A stretch of 10,897 nucleotides of DNA from an uncultured beta proteobacterium (lineage in GTDB: Bacteria > Pseudomonadota > Gammaproteobacteria > Burkholderiales > Rhodocyclaceae): assembly GCA_903917505.1 (NCBI GenBank), contig CAIXAY010000052.1:1-10897 (forward strand). The letters are read 5' to 3'. This document shows, piece by piece, positions 1 through 7,638 of the stretch. Both the position numbers and the translations under genes were made by a program. Each line of letters begins with the position of its first letter. Position 1 is the stretch's first letter. Below the pieces are notes generated by a model, which had not been told where the DNA came from, made no database searches, and saw only the letters and a list, made by a program, of their open reading frames with translations.

Positions 1-480
1 GATCTCGTGGTGATGCCGCATGTGCTCGAGTTTCACGAGGACCGGCATCAGATCCTGCGCGAAGTCGAGCGCATCCTGATTGCCGGGGGGCAGCTGGTGA
101 TCACCGGTTTCAATCCGCTCTCCCTGTGGGGCTTGCGCCAGCGCCTGCGCATGGGCCACGACGAATACCCCCTGAATGGCGACTACGTTTCCGTATTGCG
201 CCTCAAGGACTGGCTGCAGCTCCTGAGCTTCGAGGTGGACCGGGGGATCTTCGGCTGCTACGCCCCGCCCTGCGCCCAGGACCGCTGGCTCAAACGCTGG
301 CACTTCATGGAAGCGGCCGGCAACCGCTGGTGGACTTACGCCGGCGGCGTTTATCTGCTGCGCGCGGTCAAGCGCGTGCGCGGCATGCGCCTGATCATGC
401 CGCGCTGGAAGCAGAAGTCGCTGCCCGCCAAGGCGCTGACCGCCATCACCCAAAAGGAAATCGAAGACCGTGGCCAATGA
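1..480 (+). CDS. SAM-dependent methyltransferase, 3' part (YafS-like position)
   Basis: The reading frame is open from base 1 and ends with TGA at 478-480, so the N-terminal half lies outside the window. The visible 159 codons begin in the middle of a class I methyltransferase fold: '[11 protein letters not shown]' fits the strand after motif IV, and '[15 protein letters not shown]' fits the late strand and loop typical of UbiE/YafS-type enzymes. The glycine-rich SAM-binding motif I is not in view. E. coli has a methyltransferase gene (yafS) beside rnhA and dnaQ in the order gloB-yafS-rnhA-dnaQ, and the same neighbours follow here, which supports the call. The substrate is unknown. The C-terminus is basic (many R/K). 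Its last 11 bases overlap the rnhA start, which suggests co-transcription and translational coupling. Fold assignment is fairly sure; specific function is not. Confidence 0.8.
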   Translation, partial: DLVVMPHVLEFHEDRHQILREVERILIAGGQLVITGFNPLSLWGLRQRLRMGHDEYPLNGDYVSVLRLKDWLQLLSFEVDRGIFGCYAPPCAQDRWLKRWHFMEAAGNRWWTYAGGVYLLRAVKRVRGMRLIMPRWKQKSLPAKALTAITQKEIEDRGQ

Positions 481-922
481 CGGCATCGTAATTGTCTACG
501 CCGACGGCGGCTGCCGCGGCAACCCCGGCCCCGGCGGCTGGGGCGTCGTCCTGCAAAGCGGCACCGTCGAGAAGGAACTATGGGGCGGCGAAGCGCACAC
601 CACCAACAATCGCATGGAGCTCACGGCGGTCATTCGCGCGCTCGAAGCGCTCAAGCGCCGGACTGTCGTGCAGGTTCACACCGATTCGCAGTACGTGCAA
701 AAAGGCATCAGCGAATGGATACACGGCTGGAAGCGTAACGGCTGGCGCACCTCCGCCAAGCAGCCGGTGAAGAATGCCGACCTCTGGCAAATCCTCGACG
801 GCCTGGCCGGTCAACACGACATCAAATGGCTGTGGGTCAAGGGCCACGCCGGCCACCCCGGCAACGAGCGCGCCGACCGGCTGGCCAACCGCGGCATCGA
901 CGAGTTGCCGCCGGCCCGATGA
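470..922 (+). CDS. rnhA: Ribonuclease HI
   Basis: Encodes a 150-residue type 1 RNase H, close to the 155 residues of the E. coli enzyme. It cleaves the RNA strand of RNA/DNA hybrids in the cytoplasm and so removes R-loops and leftover primers. All catalytic residues are visible: D12 in '[16 protein letters not shown]', E50 in 'NNRMEL', D72 in 'HTDSQYV', H126 in '[14 protein letters not shown]' and D136 at the end of that motif. Each is two positions later than in E. coli (D10, E48, D70, H124, D134). The basic-protrusion region '[17 protein letters not shown]' that grips the hybrid is present. The start is GTG at 470, chosen because it places the first strand 'IVIVYADGG' at the usual distance. 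It overlaps the methyltransferase stop by 11 bases, and no strong Shine-Dalgarno is apparent, so coupling is likely. Confidence 0.97.
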   Translation: MANDGIVIVYADGGCRGNPGPGGWGVVLQSGTVEKELWGGEAHTTNNRMELTAVIRALEALKRRTVVQVHTDSQYVQKGISEWIHGWKRNGWRTSAKQPVKNADLWQILDGLAGQHDIKWLWVKGHAGHPGNERADRLANRGIDELPPAR

Positions 923-937
923 TTATCCAAAAAGGGA

Positions 938-1041
938 TTGACCACAACGGGCACAACGAAATGCCCTGCGTACGAAGCTTTGCTTGCATGAACTCTCTGG
1001 CTCTTGGTTTGCGTTGTGTTCGTCCTGCCCGTTGTGGTTAA
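938..1041. repeat. Large imperfect palindrome with 9-base-periodic arms
   Basis: Arms at 938-960 and 1019-1041 are reverse complements over 23 bases with three mismatches, around a 58-base centre. Read from either end, the arms consist of degenerate 9-base units: ACCACAACG then GGCACAACG on the left; ACCACAACG, GGCAGGACG, AACACAACG on the complement of the right. It fills most of the 150-base gap between rnhA and dnaQ. The layout resembles interspersed bacterial palindromes of the kind 'AACCACRRAGGACACRRAGG...', which I recall from many genomes, though I cannot confirm family membership here. It could fold as a long RNA hairpin separating rnhA and dnaQ transcripts, but no T-run follows it directly, so a terminator role is only a possibility. 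Confidence 0.75.
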
Positions 1042-1072
1042 CTAATTCTTCAAAGGCATTTCCAAGATCCCC

Positions 1073-1786
1073 ATGCGCCAAATCTTCCTCGACACTGAAA
1101 CCACCGGCCTCGAGCACAAGCTCGGGCATCGCATCATCGAAATCGCCTGTGTCGAAATGCGCAACCGGCACCTGACCAACCGGCACTTTCATCGCTACCT
1201 CAACCCCGATCGCGACATCGATGCCGGCGCATTGGCGATACATGGAATCAGCCTCGATTTTCTTCAGGATAAGCCGCGCTTCGCCGATATCGCCGCCGAA
1301 TTCCTCGACTTCGTGCGCGGCGCCGAGTTGATCATTCACAACGCCCCCTTTGATATCGGCTTTCTCAATGCCGAACTCGCGTTGCTCGACATGGCGCCGA
1401 TCGGTACCGTCTGCCACGGGGTGCACGACACCCTGCGCATGGCCAAGGATCTGCATCCGGGCAAGAAGAACAACCTCAACGCCCTGTGCGAGCGCTATGC
1501 CGTAGACAACTCGCGGCGCACGCTGCACGGCGCATTGCTCGACGCCGAGATCCTCGCCGAGGTTTACGTGGCGATGACCCGCGGCCAGGAGAGCCTGAAC
1601 ATGGAACTGGCCAGGGACGGCGCCGGACAGACGGCGACGGTCGAGTCGGACGCCGCGCCGCGCGAAGCCTTGTTCATCCTGCGCGCCAGTCCCGAAGAAC
1701 TGGCGCAGCACGAAGCGGTGCTGGCGGCCGTGCAAAAGGAAAGCAAGGGCAAATGCCTCTGGCTGGCTGGCGACGCCCTGCCCTAG
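1073..1786 (+). CDS. dnaQ: DNA polymerase III epsilon subunit (3'-5' proofreading exonuclease)
   Basis: Encodes 237 residues (E. coli epsilon has 243). It is the proofreading subunit of the replicative polymerase core, bound to alpha and theta. The DEDDh exonuclease signature is complete: D7 and E9 in 'LDTETTG' (Exo I), D94 in 'IIHNAPFDIGFLN' (Exo II), and H152 and D157 in 'LHGALLDAEILAEVY' (Exo III). The C-terminal segment, from about residue 195 with 'EELAQHEAVLAAVQ' and 'CLWL', resembles the E. coli tail that binds the alpha subunit, so the gene is full length. The ATG at 1073 puts Exo I at the N-terminus as in the family; only a weak Shine-Dalgarno precedes it. It runs in the same direction as rnhA, unlike E. 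coli where the two are divergent. Confidence 0.97.
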   Translation: MRQIFLDTETTGLEHKLGHRIIEIACVEMRNRHLTNRHFHRYLNPDRDIDAGALAIHGISLDFLQDKPRFADIAAEFLDFVRGAELIIHNAPFDIGFLNAELALLDMAPIGTVCHGVHDTLRMAKDLHPGKKNNLNALCERYAVDNSRRTLHGALLDAEILAEVYVAMTRGQESLNMELARDGAGQTATVESDAAPREALFILRASPEELAQHEAVLAAVQKESKGKCLWLAGDALP

Positions 1787-1823
1787 GCGAGGCGAAACAT
1801 TGCTAGACTACGGTCGTACCGTT

Positions 1824-1849
1824 CGCCGCCGGGCTGGTTCGCGGCGGCG
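1824..1849 (+). terminator. Candidate terminator hairpin after dnaQ
   Basis: A perfect 8-base GC stem, CGCCGCCG (1824-1831) paired with CGGCGGCG (1842-1849), encloses a 10-base loop. The T-rich stretch CTCTGTCTTCTT follows. It lies 38 bases after the dnaQ stop and before the DUF1993 gene. The T-run is interrupted, so it is at best a moderate intrinsic terminator. Confidence 0.45.
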
Positions 1850-1909
1850 GCTCTGTCTTCTTCCGGCAACGGAAGCCGCTGTTATTTGACACACTCCTGG
1901 AGATTGAAC

Positions 1910-2428
1910 ATGACCCTATCGATGTACGAAGCGAGCGCCCCGTGTTTTGTCAGCATGCTGCGCAATCTTGATGGCATCCTCGGCAAGGCGCAGGCGCATG
2001 CCGTGGCGAAGAAGATCGAGCCGTCCGTGCTGCTCACGGCGCGACTCTTTCCCGACATGTTTACCTTCGTTCGCCAGGTGCAGATCGCCGCCGACCACGC
2101 CAAGGGCGCCGTCGGCCGGCTGGCTGGCGTCGAACTGCCCAAGTACGAGGATAACGAACAGACTTTCGACGAACTGCGCGCGCGCGTCGCCAAGACCATC
2201 GCCTTCATCGAAACGATCAAGCCAGGACAGGTCGACGGTTCGGAAGAGCGCGACATCGCGCTCAAGGTCGGCGGCAAGGACATGACTTTCAAGGGTCAAG
2301 CCTATCTCGTCGGTTTCGCCTTGCCGAACTTCTATTTTCATCTGGTCACCGCGTACAACATCCTGCGCCACAACGGCGTCGAAATCGGCAAGCGCGATTA
2401 CGTCACCGCCCCGGTGAGCGAGACCTAG
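1910..2428 (+). CDS. DUF1993 family protein (DinB-like four-helix fold)
   Basis: Encodes 172 residues, the usual size for DUF1993 proteins. Family-typical stretches are visible: N-terminal '[16 protein letters not shown]', '[20 protein letters not shown]' in the middle, '[16 protein letters not shown]', and a C-terminal '[20 protein letters not shown]' followed by 'GKRDY'. The protein is predicted to be a soluble helical bundle distantly related to DinB/YfiT-type proteins. No biochemical function is established for the family as far as I know, and I see no clear His triad for metal binding. The ATG at 1910 is preferred over an in-frame ATG 24 bases upstream because TGGAG (1898-1902) sits at good distance and the domain starts here. 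The fumC start lies only 13 bases after the stop, so the two are probably one transcript. Confidence 0.85.
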   Translation: MTLSMYEASAPCFVSMLRNLDGILGKAQAHAVAKKIEPSVLLTARLFPDMFTFVRQVQIAADHAKGAVGRLAGVELPKYEDNEQTFDELRARVAKTIAFIETIKPGQVDGSEERDIALKVGGKDMTFKGQAYLVGFALPNFYFHLVTAYNILRHNGVEIGKRDYVTAPVSET

Positions 2429-2441
2429 ACCACGGCGGAGC

Positions 2442-3842
2442 ATGGGCGCAACGCGCAAGGAACGCGACTCGTTCGGCGACATCGAGGTTCCGGCCGAGCG
2501 CTTGTGGGGCGCGCAGACGCAGCGCTCGCTCGAACACTTCGCCATCTCGAGCGAGCGCATGCCGGCGGAAATCATCACCGCTCTCACTGAAATCAAGCGC
2601 GCATGCGCGCGCGTCAATTGCCGGCTCGGCCTGCTGCCCGACGACAAGGCCTTGGCCATCGTCGGTGCCGCCGAGGAAGTGCTCGCCGGCCGGCACCCGC
2701 AGGAATTCCCCCTCGCGCTCTGGCAGACCGGATCGGGCACGCAGAGCAATATGAACGTGAACGAGGTGCTGGCCAACCGCGCCTCCGAATTGCTTGGCGG
2801 CAAGCGCGGCACCAAGCGCCGCGTGCATCCCAACGACGAAGTCAATCTCGGGCAGTCGTCGAACGACGTCTTTCCGACGGCCATGCACCTGGCTGCCGTC
2901 GCCGGCATCGGCCAGGCCCTGCTGCCGGCGCTCGCCCGGTTGCGCGCAACGCTGGACGGGAAAGCGGCGGCCTTCGCCGGAATCGTCAAGATCGGCCGCA
3001 CACACCTGCAGGATGCGACGCCGCTGACGCTGGGCCAGGAATTCTCGGGCTACGTCGCGCAACTCGCCCAGGCCGAAGCGCTGATCAGCGCTGCGCTATC
3101 GTGGCTGTACCCGCTGGCCATCGGCGGCACGGCCGTCGGCACCGGCCTCAACACGCACCCCGATTTCGCCGTCGCTGTCGCGGCTGAACTCGCCCGTAGC
3201 ACGCGACTGCCCTTCACCAGCGCCGCCAACAAGTTCGCCGCGCTGGCGACGCACGACAGCCTCGTTGCCGCGCATGGCGCGCTCAAGGCGCTCGCAGTCG
3301 CCCTGTTCAAGATTGCCAACGACATCCGCTGGCTGGCCTCCGGCCCGCGCTCCGGCCTTGGCGAAATCACCATTCCGGAAAACGAGCCGGGCAGCTCGAT
3401 CATGCCGGGCAAGGTCAACCCGACGCAGTGCGAAGCGCTGACCATGCTCTGCGTCCAGGTCATGGGCAACGACGTGGCGATCGGCATCGCCGGCGCATCC
3501 GGAAATTTCGAACTCAATGTCTTCAAGCCGCTGATCGCCCACAACTTCCTGCAAAGCGTGCGGCTGCTCGCCGACGGCATGAGCAGCTTCGAGCGGCATT
3601 GCGTGCGCGGCATCGCGGCCGACGAGCAACGCATCGCCGATTTGCTGCAACGCTCGCTGATGCTGGTGACCGCGCTGGTGCCGCACATCGGCTACGACCG
3701 GGCCGCCGAGATCGCCAAGCGCGCGCACCATGACGGCAGCACGCTGCGCGAGGCGGCGCTGGCGCTCGGCTACGTCAGCGGGGAGGACTTCGACCGCTGG
3801 GTGCAGCCGGCGGCGATGGTGGGCAGCGGCAAGGCGCGCTGA
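2442..3842 (+). CDS. fumC: Class II fumarate hydratase (fumarase C)
   Basis: Encodes 466 residues (E. coli FumC has 467). It is an iron-independent homotetrameric fumarase interconverting fumarate and L-malate in the TCA cycle. The start '[20 protein letters not shown]' is typical. Substrate-site segments '[13 protein letters not shown]', '[20 protein letters not shown]' and '[20 protein letters not shown]' are present. The superfamily signature '[13 protein letters not shown]' carries S318, the family's catalytic serine, and H188 of the 'THLQDA' segment is also kept; both numbers equal those of E. coli. The ATG at 2442 has GGCGGAG directly in front with only one base between, which is unusually tight. 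Translational coupling from the DUF1993 gene 13 bases upstream may compensate. As an oxidation-resistant fumarase it is often used under oxidative stress or iron limitation; its regulation cannot be read here. Confidence 0.97.
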   Translation: MGATRKERDSFGDIEVPAERLWGAQTQRSLEHFAISSERMPAEIITALTEIKRACARVNCRLGLLPDDKALAIVGAAEEVLAGRHPQEFPLALWQTGSGTQSNMNVNEVLANRASELLGGKRGTKRRVHPNDEVNLGQSSNDVFPTAMHLAAVAGIGQALLPALARLRATLDGKAAAFAGIVKIGRTHLQDATPLTLGQEFSGYVAQLAQAEALISAALSWLYPLAIGGTAVGTGLNTHPDFAVAVAAELARSTRLPFTSAANKFAALATHDSLVAAHGALKALAVALFKIANDIRWLASGPRSGLGEITIPENEPGSSIMPGKVNPTQCEALTMLCVQVMGNDVAIGIAGASGNFELNVFKPLIAHNFLQSVRLLADGMSSFERHCVRGIAADEQRIADLLQRSLMLVTALVPHIGYDRAAEIAKRAHHDGSTLREAALALGYVSGEDFDRWVQPAAMVGSGKAR

Positions 3843-3877
3843 GCTCGCGCCGCCCGCCGCCTGCGCGCAATACGTCA

Positions 3878-3891
3878 CGCCTCGCGAGGCG
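3878..3891. repeat. 14-base perfect palindrome in the fumC / Cache-CheW gap
   Basis: CGCCTCGCGAGGCG is a perfect palindrome 36 bases after the fumC stop. No T-run follows, so it is not a standard terminator; it could be a protein-binding site or chance in GC-rich DNA. The rest of the 210-base gap (3843-4052) holds a 7-base inverted repeat, GGTTTGC (3929-3935) and GCAAACC (3972-3978), and a strong Shine-Dalgarno near its end. I found no convincing sigma70 or sigma54 promoter. Confidence 0.35.
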
Positions 3892-4052
3892 CTCCCGAGT
3901 ACCGGAATCCGGATGGCGGCAATACCGTGGTTTGCGTATTTCCCCGAGGACCCTCGCTTCCTAGCATGTAGGCAAACCGATCGCCAGCCCGCCGGATGTT
4001 CTTGCAAGCGCAATTGGCGCATCGCAGTGCTTTCTCGCGGAGGGGATGCGTG

Positions 4053-6704
4053 ATGCGTTACAAGGGCATCGAGCTCGACAATGGCCTGGCCGGCGTCATT
4101 CGCCACATGAACGCGGTCGAGGAATACCGTGCGGTGCTGCAGAACCTGCAGACGGTCTGGGACAACCTCACCCTGCTCGGCCAGCTTTCCGATACCGGCA
4201 CCGACATGAGCGGCACGCGCCAGGCGTTCAACCAGCTCACCGGCGTCCTGCTTAACCAGCTCGGTTCCGAAACGCTCAAGAAGTGCGTGCTGGAAATGAC
4301 CGCCAAGGCCCAGGTGGCGATCGATATCCTGGTGCGCAACCTGTTCGAACGCACCGCCGACATCGGCTTTCTCGCTACCGACGAGGACATCCGCCAATTC
4401 GTCAGCAAGGCCGCCGAGTATCGCCACAATATCCACGCCGAACGCGAGCTGCGGCCCTTGTGCGCCAACCTGCGCGCCCGCTTCGCCGAGTATGTCGCGA
4501 AATATTCGGTCTATTCCGACATCATACTTCTCGATCTTGAAGGAAGCGTTCTCGTGCGCCTGGACGAGCGCATCGACGTTCGCCAGACTTCGAGACCCTT
4601 GCTCGCCGCCGCCCTGAACACGAACGGCGCTTACGTCGAAACCTACGGTCATCTGGACCTGCTCCCCGAGCTCAGGCAGGCGCTCGTCTACTCCTACCGC
4701 GTCACCGACGAGAACGGCGCCGCGATCGGCGTCCTCTGTCTCTGCTTCCGCTTCGAGAACGAGATGGAACGGATCTTCGCCAACCTCGCCGCGCCCGACG
4801 ACTGGTCGGTGATCCTGCTGCTCGATGCCGAAGGCCGGGTCATCGCCAGCTCCGACGCCTTCCACATTCCGCTCGGCGCCTGCGTCGAGCGCGTCAGCGG
4901 CGACGACTACCGCATCGTTCGCTTCTCCGGTCGCGAGTACCTGTCGATCACGCGCGCCACGCACGGCTACCAGGGTTACATGGGGCCGGGCTGGTACGGC
5001 CACGTGATGCTGCCGGTGCAGCACGCTTTCAACAAGGACGCCTCGGAGATGCTCAAGGGCATCGATGCCGAGCTGCTCGATGCGGTCATGGACAGCCCCT
5101 CGCTGTTCGGCGAAGCGCTGCGCAACATCCCGCTCCAAGCCGATCACATCCAGCGCGACCTCAACCGCTCGGTGTGGAACGGCAATGTGCGCCAGAGTTC
5201 GGCGCGGCGCGCCCTCAATCCCTCGTTTTCGAAAATCCTGCTCTGGGAAATCAGCAACACCGGCAGCCGCACCAAGGACGTCTTCGCCCGCTCGATCGCC
5301 GACCTGCACGAAACCGTGGTCTCGGCCATCCTGCAGGACAGCCGTTTCCTGGCCTCGCTGTCGGTCGACATCATGGACCGCAACCTGTACGAGCGCGCCA
5401 ACGACTGCCGCTGGTGGGCCCTGACCTCGGCCTTCCGGCAGATCCTGGCGGCACCCGAAATGCCCGCCGACGGCGCCGAGCCGATGACGAGCATCCTGCA
5501 GACGATCAACGGCCTGTACACCGTCTATTACAACCTCCTCGTTTTCGATACCCATGGCCGCGTGCTCGCCGTATCGCAGTCCGGCGAAGCCGAGTGGGTC
5601 GGCAAGGTGGTGCATGAAGACTGGGTCAGGCACGTGCTGGCGCTTCCCGACTCGCAGGGTTATGCGGTTTCGGATTTCGCGCCGACGCCGCTCTACGGCA
5701 ATCGCCACACCTACATCTACGGCGCGGCGATCCGCTCGCCGGACGGCCAGCGCGTCGTCGGCGGCGTCGGCATCGTCTTCGACAGCGAGCCGCAGTTCGC
5801 CGCGATGCTGAAGGACGCCCTGCCGCGCAACCAACAGGGCGAAATTCCCGCCGGCTGTTTCGGCGCTTTCGTCGACGCGGCCGGCGTGCTGATCGCCAGC
5901 ACCGATGCCCGCTATTCTCCGGGCGCCAGGCTGCCGATCGATGCCGGCTATTTCGCCCTCTCGCCCGGCACCGACCGCACCGGAATCATCGCGCTCGACG
6001 GCAGCTATTTCGCCCTCGGTGCGCGCATGTCATCGGGCTATCGCGAATACAAGGACGCGCACGACGCCTATCGCAACGAGGTCATCGCGCTGGTGTTCAT
6101 CCCGCTGTGCGACGCGATCGCCAGCCGCAAACCGGTCGCCGTGGCGCCGCTGGCGATCAGTTCGGACCGCGGCGGCGACGGCGAGACCGTCGAAATCGCC
6201 ACCTTCCACGTCGGTCAGACCTGGTTCGGCCTGCGCTCGACGCAGGTGATCGAGGCGGTCAATTACAATGGCATGACGCCGGTGCCGGGCGCCGGCAAGG
6301 ATCTGGCCGGCTACCTGATGTGTCACGGCGTGCCGATCCCGGTCTTCGACCTGCATGCGATCGCCAATGCCGGCCCGCGCCAGGAAAACCTCGAGCGCCA
6401 GGTCATCCTGGTGCGCCGGAGCGAGAATTTGCGCTTCGGCATCGTCGCCGACGGGCTCGGCGAGATTCCCGAGATCCTCGCCGCGCGCCTGCAAGCGCTG
6501 CCGGGACTGCTGGCCGGCGGCAACGTGCTGGCCGAGGCCATCGTCAGTTCCGACTCGCCCGAGAAGGAAAAGCTGCTCGTCGTGCTCAGCGTCGAGCGCA
6601 TCGCCAGCCGGCTGGTTACGTCGGCGGGCGAGCAGACCGGCACGATGGCCGTCGTTCCCGGCCGCGAGCTCTTGAACAGCGTGCGCAACGGCACGAGCCG
6701 CTGA
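4053..6704 (+). CDS. Tandem Cache-like sensor protein with C-terminal CheW domain
   Basis: Encodes 883 residues. A helical N-terminus (about 1-90) precedes module 1 (about 91-327), which contains 'RNLFERTADIGFLATD' followed by two PAS-like lobes marked 'ILLDLEGSVLVRLDE' and 'LLLDAEGRVIASSDA'. A linker helix region (about 330-435) leads to module 2 (about 436-690), with the matching 'RNLYERANDCRWWALTS', 'LLVFDTHGRVLAVS' and 'AFVDAAGVLIASTDA'. The parallel motifs show an internal duplication, each copy resembling a double Cache (dCache) sensor. Residues about 711-855 form a CheW domain ('VEIATFHVGQTWFGLRS', 'VPIPVFDLHAI', 'RFGIVADGLGEI'). No signal peptide or 20-residue hydrophobic segment is visible, although Cache domains are normally periplasmic. 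I infer a cytoplasmic sensor that couples ligand or redox state to a CheA-containing array. The ATG at 4053 is chosen over earlier in-frame starts because GCGGAGGGG (4037-4045) sits 7 bases upstream. No che genes are adjacent. It converges with the SRAP gene 15 bases later. Confidence 0.85.
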   Translation: MRYKGIELDNGLAGVIRHMNAVEEYRAVLQNLQTVWDNLTLLGQLSDTGTDMSGTRQAFNQLTGVLLNQLGSETLKKCVLEMTAKAQVAIDILVRNLFERTADIGFLATDEDIRQFVSKAAEYRHNIHAERELRPLCANLRARFAEYVAKYSVYSDIILLDLEGSVLVRLDERIDVRQTSRPLLAAALNTNGAYVETYGHLDLLPELRQALVYSYRVTDENGAAIGVLCLCFRFENEMERIFANLAAPDDWSVILLLDAEGRVIASSDAFHIPLGACVERVSGDDYRIVRFSGREYLSITRATHGYQGYMGPGWYGHVMLPVQHAFNKDASEMLKGIDAELLDAVMDSPSLFGEALRNIPLQADHIQRDLNRSVWNGNVRQSSARRALNPSFSKILLWEISNTGSRTKDVFARSIADLHETVVSAILQDSRFLASLSVDIMDRNLYERANDCRWWALTSAFRQILAAPEMPADGAEPMTSILQTINGLYTVYYNLLVFDTHGRVLAVSQSGEAEWVGKVVHEDWVRHVLALPDSQGYAVSDFAPTPLYGNRHTYIYGAAIRSPDGQRVVGGVGIVFDSEPQFAAMLKDALPRNQQGEIPAGCFGAFVDAAGVLIASTDARYSPGARLPIDAGYFALSPGTDRTGIIALDGSYFALGARMSSGYREYKDAHDAYRNEVIALVFIPLCDAIASRKPVAVAPLAISSDRGGDGETVEIATFHVGQTWFGLRSTQVIEAVNYNGMTPVPGAGKDLAGYLMCHGVPIPVFDLHAIANAGPRQENLERQVILVRRSENLRFGIVADGLGEIPEILAARLQALPGLLAGGNVLAEAIVSSDSPEKEKLLVVLSVERIASRLVTSAGEQTGTMAVVPGRELLNSVRNGTSR

Positions 6705-6719
6705 CGCGTTCAGGCGTTT

Positions 6720-7430
6720 CTACGCCGCGCCCTGCGTGCAGGGTTCAATCAACTCCGGTCCCTCGTTGGCCGCATTGCCGACGCGCTTGTCGACCGGATG
6801 AAAGGCGATCGCGGCCGGCGTGGCCGCTTGCAACAAGCCGCGCACCGTCGCCGCATCAGTGAGCCCGGGGTGCAGCCAGGCGGCATGGCGGTCCCGGGGC
6901 AGCAGCAAGGGCATCCGGTCATGGACGCCGGCCACGGCGGCGTCGGGTTCGCCGACGATGATGGTGCACGATTCGATCGCTTGATCGTCGCCCTGCCAGC
7001 GATCCCACAGCCCGGCGAAGGCCAGCAGCGAATTGTCGGCGGCGTGAAAGTACCAGGGCTGCTTGCCGCCGGCAAGCTGCTGCCATTCGTACCAGCCGCG
7101 CGCCGGGATCAGGCAGCGCCTGCGCTTGAACGGCTCGCGAAAGCTCGCGCTGCTGGCGACACTCTCGACGCGCGCATTGAAGGTCGCGTACTTGATGCGC
7201 GCTTCCTTCGACCAGAAAGGCAGCAGCCACCACTGCATGTCGGTGAGTTCGAGCACGCCATCGGCGTCGGCGCGCAGCACCGGCACGTGGTTTTGCGCGT
7301 TGCCCTGCTGCGGCGCAACGTTGAAACGCGCCGCGCGGACGCGCGCGTAGGGACTACGCCAGTTGTGCCGGCCGATATGCCAGAAGGCCTCGATTTCGGC
7401 TTCGCCGGGGGCGACGTAACGTCCACACAT
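6720..7430 (-). CDS. SRAP domain protein (YedK/HMCES family abasic-site shield)
   Basis: Encodes 236 residues. SRAP proteins cross-link covalently to abasic sites in single-stranded DNA through Cys2, protecting replication forks from strand breaks; E. coli YedK and human HMCES are the studied members. After removal of Met1 the protein begins 'CGRY', giving the catalytic C2. The other active-site residues are visible: N85 in 'TFNARVES', E115 in 'RGWYEW' and H170 in 'VHDRMP'. The family's usual 'TTEAN' segment before the HDRMP motif is replaced by 'IIVGEP'. The start at 7430 is dictated by the need for Cys at position 2; a longer in-frame start at 7511 would bury it. No Shine-Dalgarno precedes it. 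It lies downstream of dnaE2 on the same strand, separated by 208 bases with a palindromic repeat, which fits a shared role in tolerating DNA damage. Confidence 0.95.
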   Translation of the reverse strand: MCGRYVAPGEAEIEAFWHIGRHNWRSPYARVRAARFNVAPQQGNAQNHVPVLRADADGVLELTDMQWWLLPFWSKEARIKYATFNARVESVASSASFREPFKRRRCLIPARGWYEWQQLAGGKQPWYFHAADNSLLAFAGLWDRWQGDDQAIESCTIIVGEPDAAVAGVHDRMPLLLPRDRHAAWLHPGLTDAATVRGLLQAATPAAIAFHPVDKRVGNAANEGPELIEPCTQGAA

Positions 7431-7441
7431 GGGCACAGAAT

Positions 7442-7471
7442 AACGTATTTGTGATCGGGTGACGACAGCAA
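7442..7471 (-). promoter_or_regulatory. Possible sigma70-type promoter for the SRAP gene
   Basis: On the minus strand TTGCTG (7471-7466) and TACGTT (7447-7442) are separated by 18 bases. The first matches the -35 consensus at four of six positions; the -10 match is weak. Transcription would begin only about 5 bases before the ATG, giving a nearly leaderless message, which agrees with the missing Shine-Dalgarno. No LexA-type CTGT-N8-ACAG box is visible nearby. Confidence 0.25.
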
Positions 7472-7536
7472 GCGGGGCCGATTGCGGCCATCGGATATAT
7501 GCGTTTAGCATCGTTACCAGGAGGCGGAATTTACAC

Positions 7537-7609
7537 CGTCGTCCCGGCGAAAGCCGGGACCCAGTAACTGCGCCGAAAGAACTGGATCCCGGCTTTCGCC
7601 GGGATGACG
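7537..7609. repeat. Palindromic intergenic repeat with GAAA-capped stems
   Basis: Two 29-base arms, 7537-7565 and 7581-7609, are reverse complements with two mismatches around a 15-base centre. Each arm contains its own small hairpin: CCCGGCGAAAGCCGGG on the left and its reverse complement on the right, a 6-base stem closed by a GAAA tetraloop. Each arm is flanked by the elements GTC(A/G)T and the CCAGT-type end. The core GTCATCCCGGCGAAAGCCGGG closely resembles dispersed repeats I know from beta- and gammaproteobacteria (compare Neisseria dRS3-like 'ATTCCCGCGAAAGCGGGAAT'). It occupies the gap between dnaE2 and the SRAP gene and could act as a bidirectional terminator or RNA stabiliser. Confidence 0.85.
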
Positions 7610-7638
7610 CGTCTTTGGAGACTATTTGAAGCTGCCAC

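Noticed and set aside
923..1735. A minus-strand 270-codon frame opposite dnaQ whose end runs through the palindrome
   Set aside because: It is antisense to dnaQ, and its periodic tail ('NHNGQDEHN') only reflects the 9-base repeat units.
1886..1914. A perfect TTGACA before the DUF1993 gene
   Set aside because: At 17 bases spacing the -10 site would be CATGAC inside the start codon, so it cannot serve this gene as a normal promoter.
3996..4052. An upstream ATG start for the Cache-CheW protein that adds 19 residues
   Set aside because: The strong GGAGGGG site is placed for the ATG at 4053 and would lie inside the longer version; the added residues look noncoding.
3096..5834. A 912-codon open frame on the minus strand across fumC and the Cache-CheW gene
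   Set aside because: It lies antisense to two genes with clear family motifs. Long antisense frames arise easily in GC-rich coding DNA, and the translation is low in complexity with no recognisable domain.
7431..7536. A LexA (SOS) box before the SRAP gene
   Set aside because: A CTGT occurs at about the right place on the minus strand, but no ACAG follows at the required distance.
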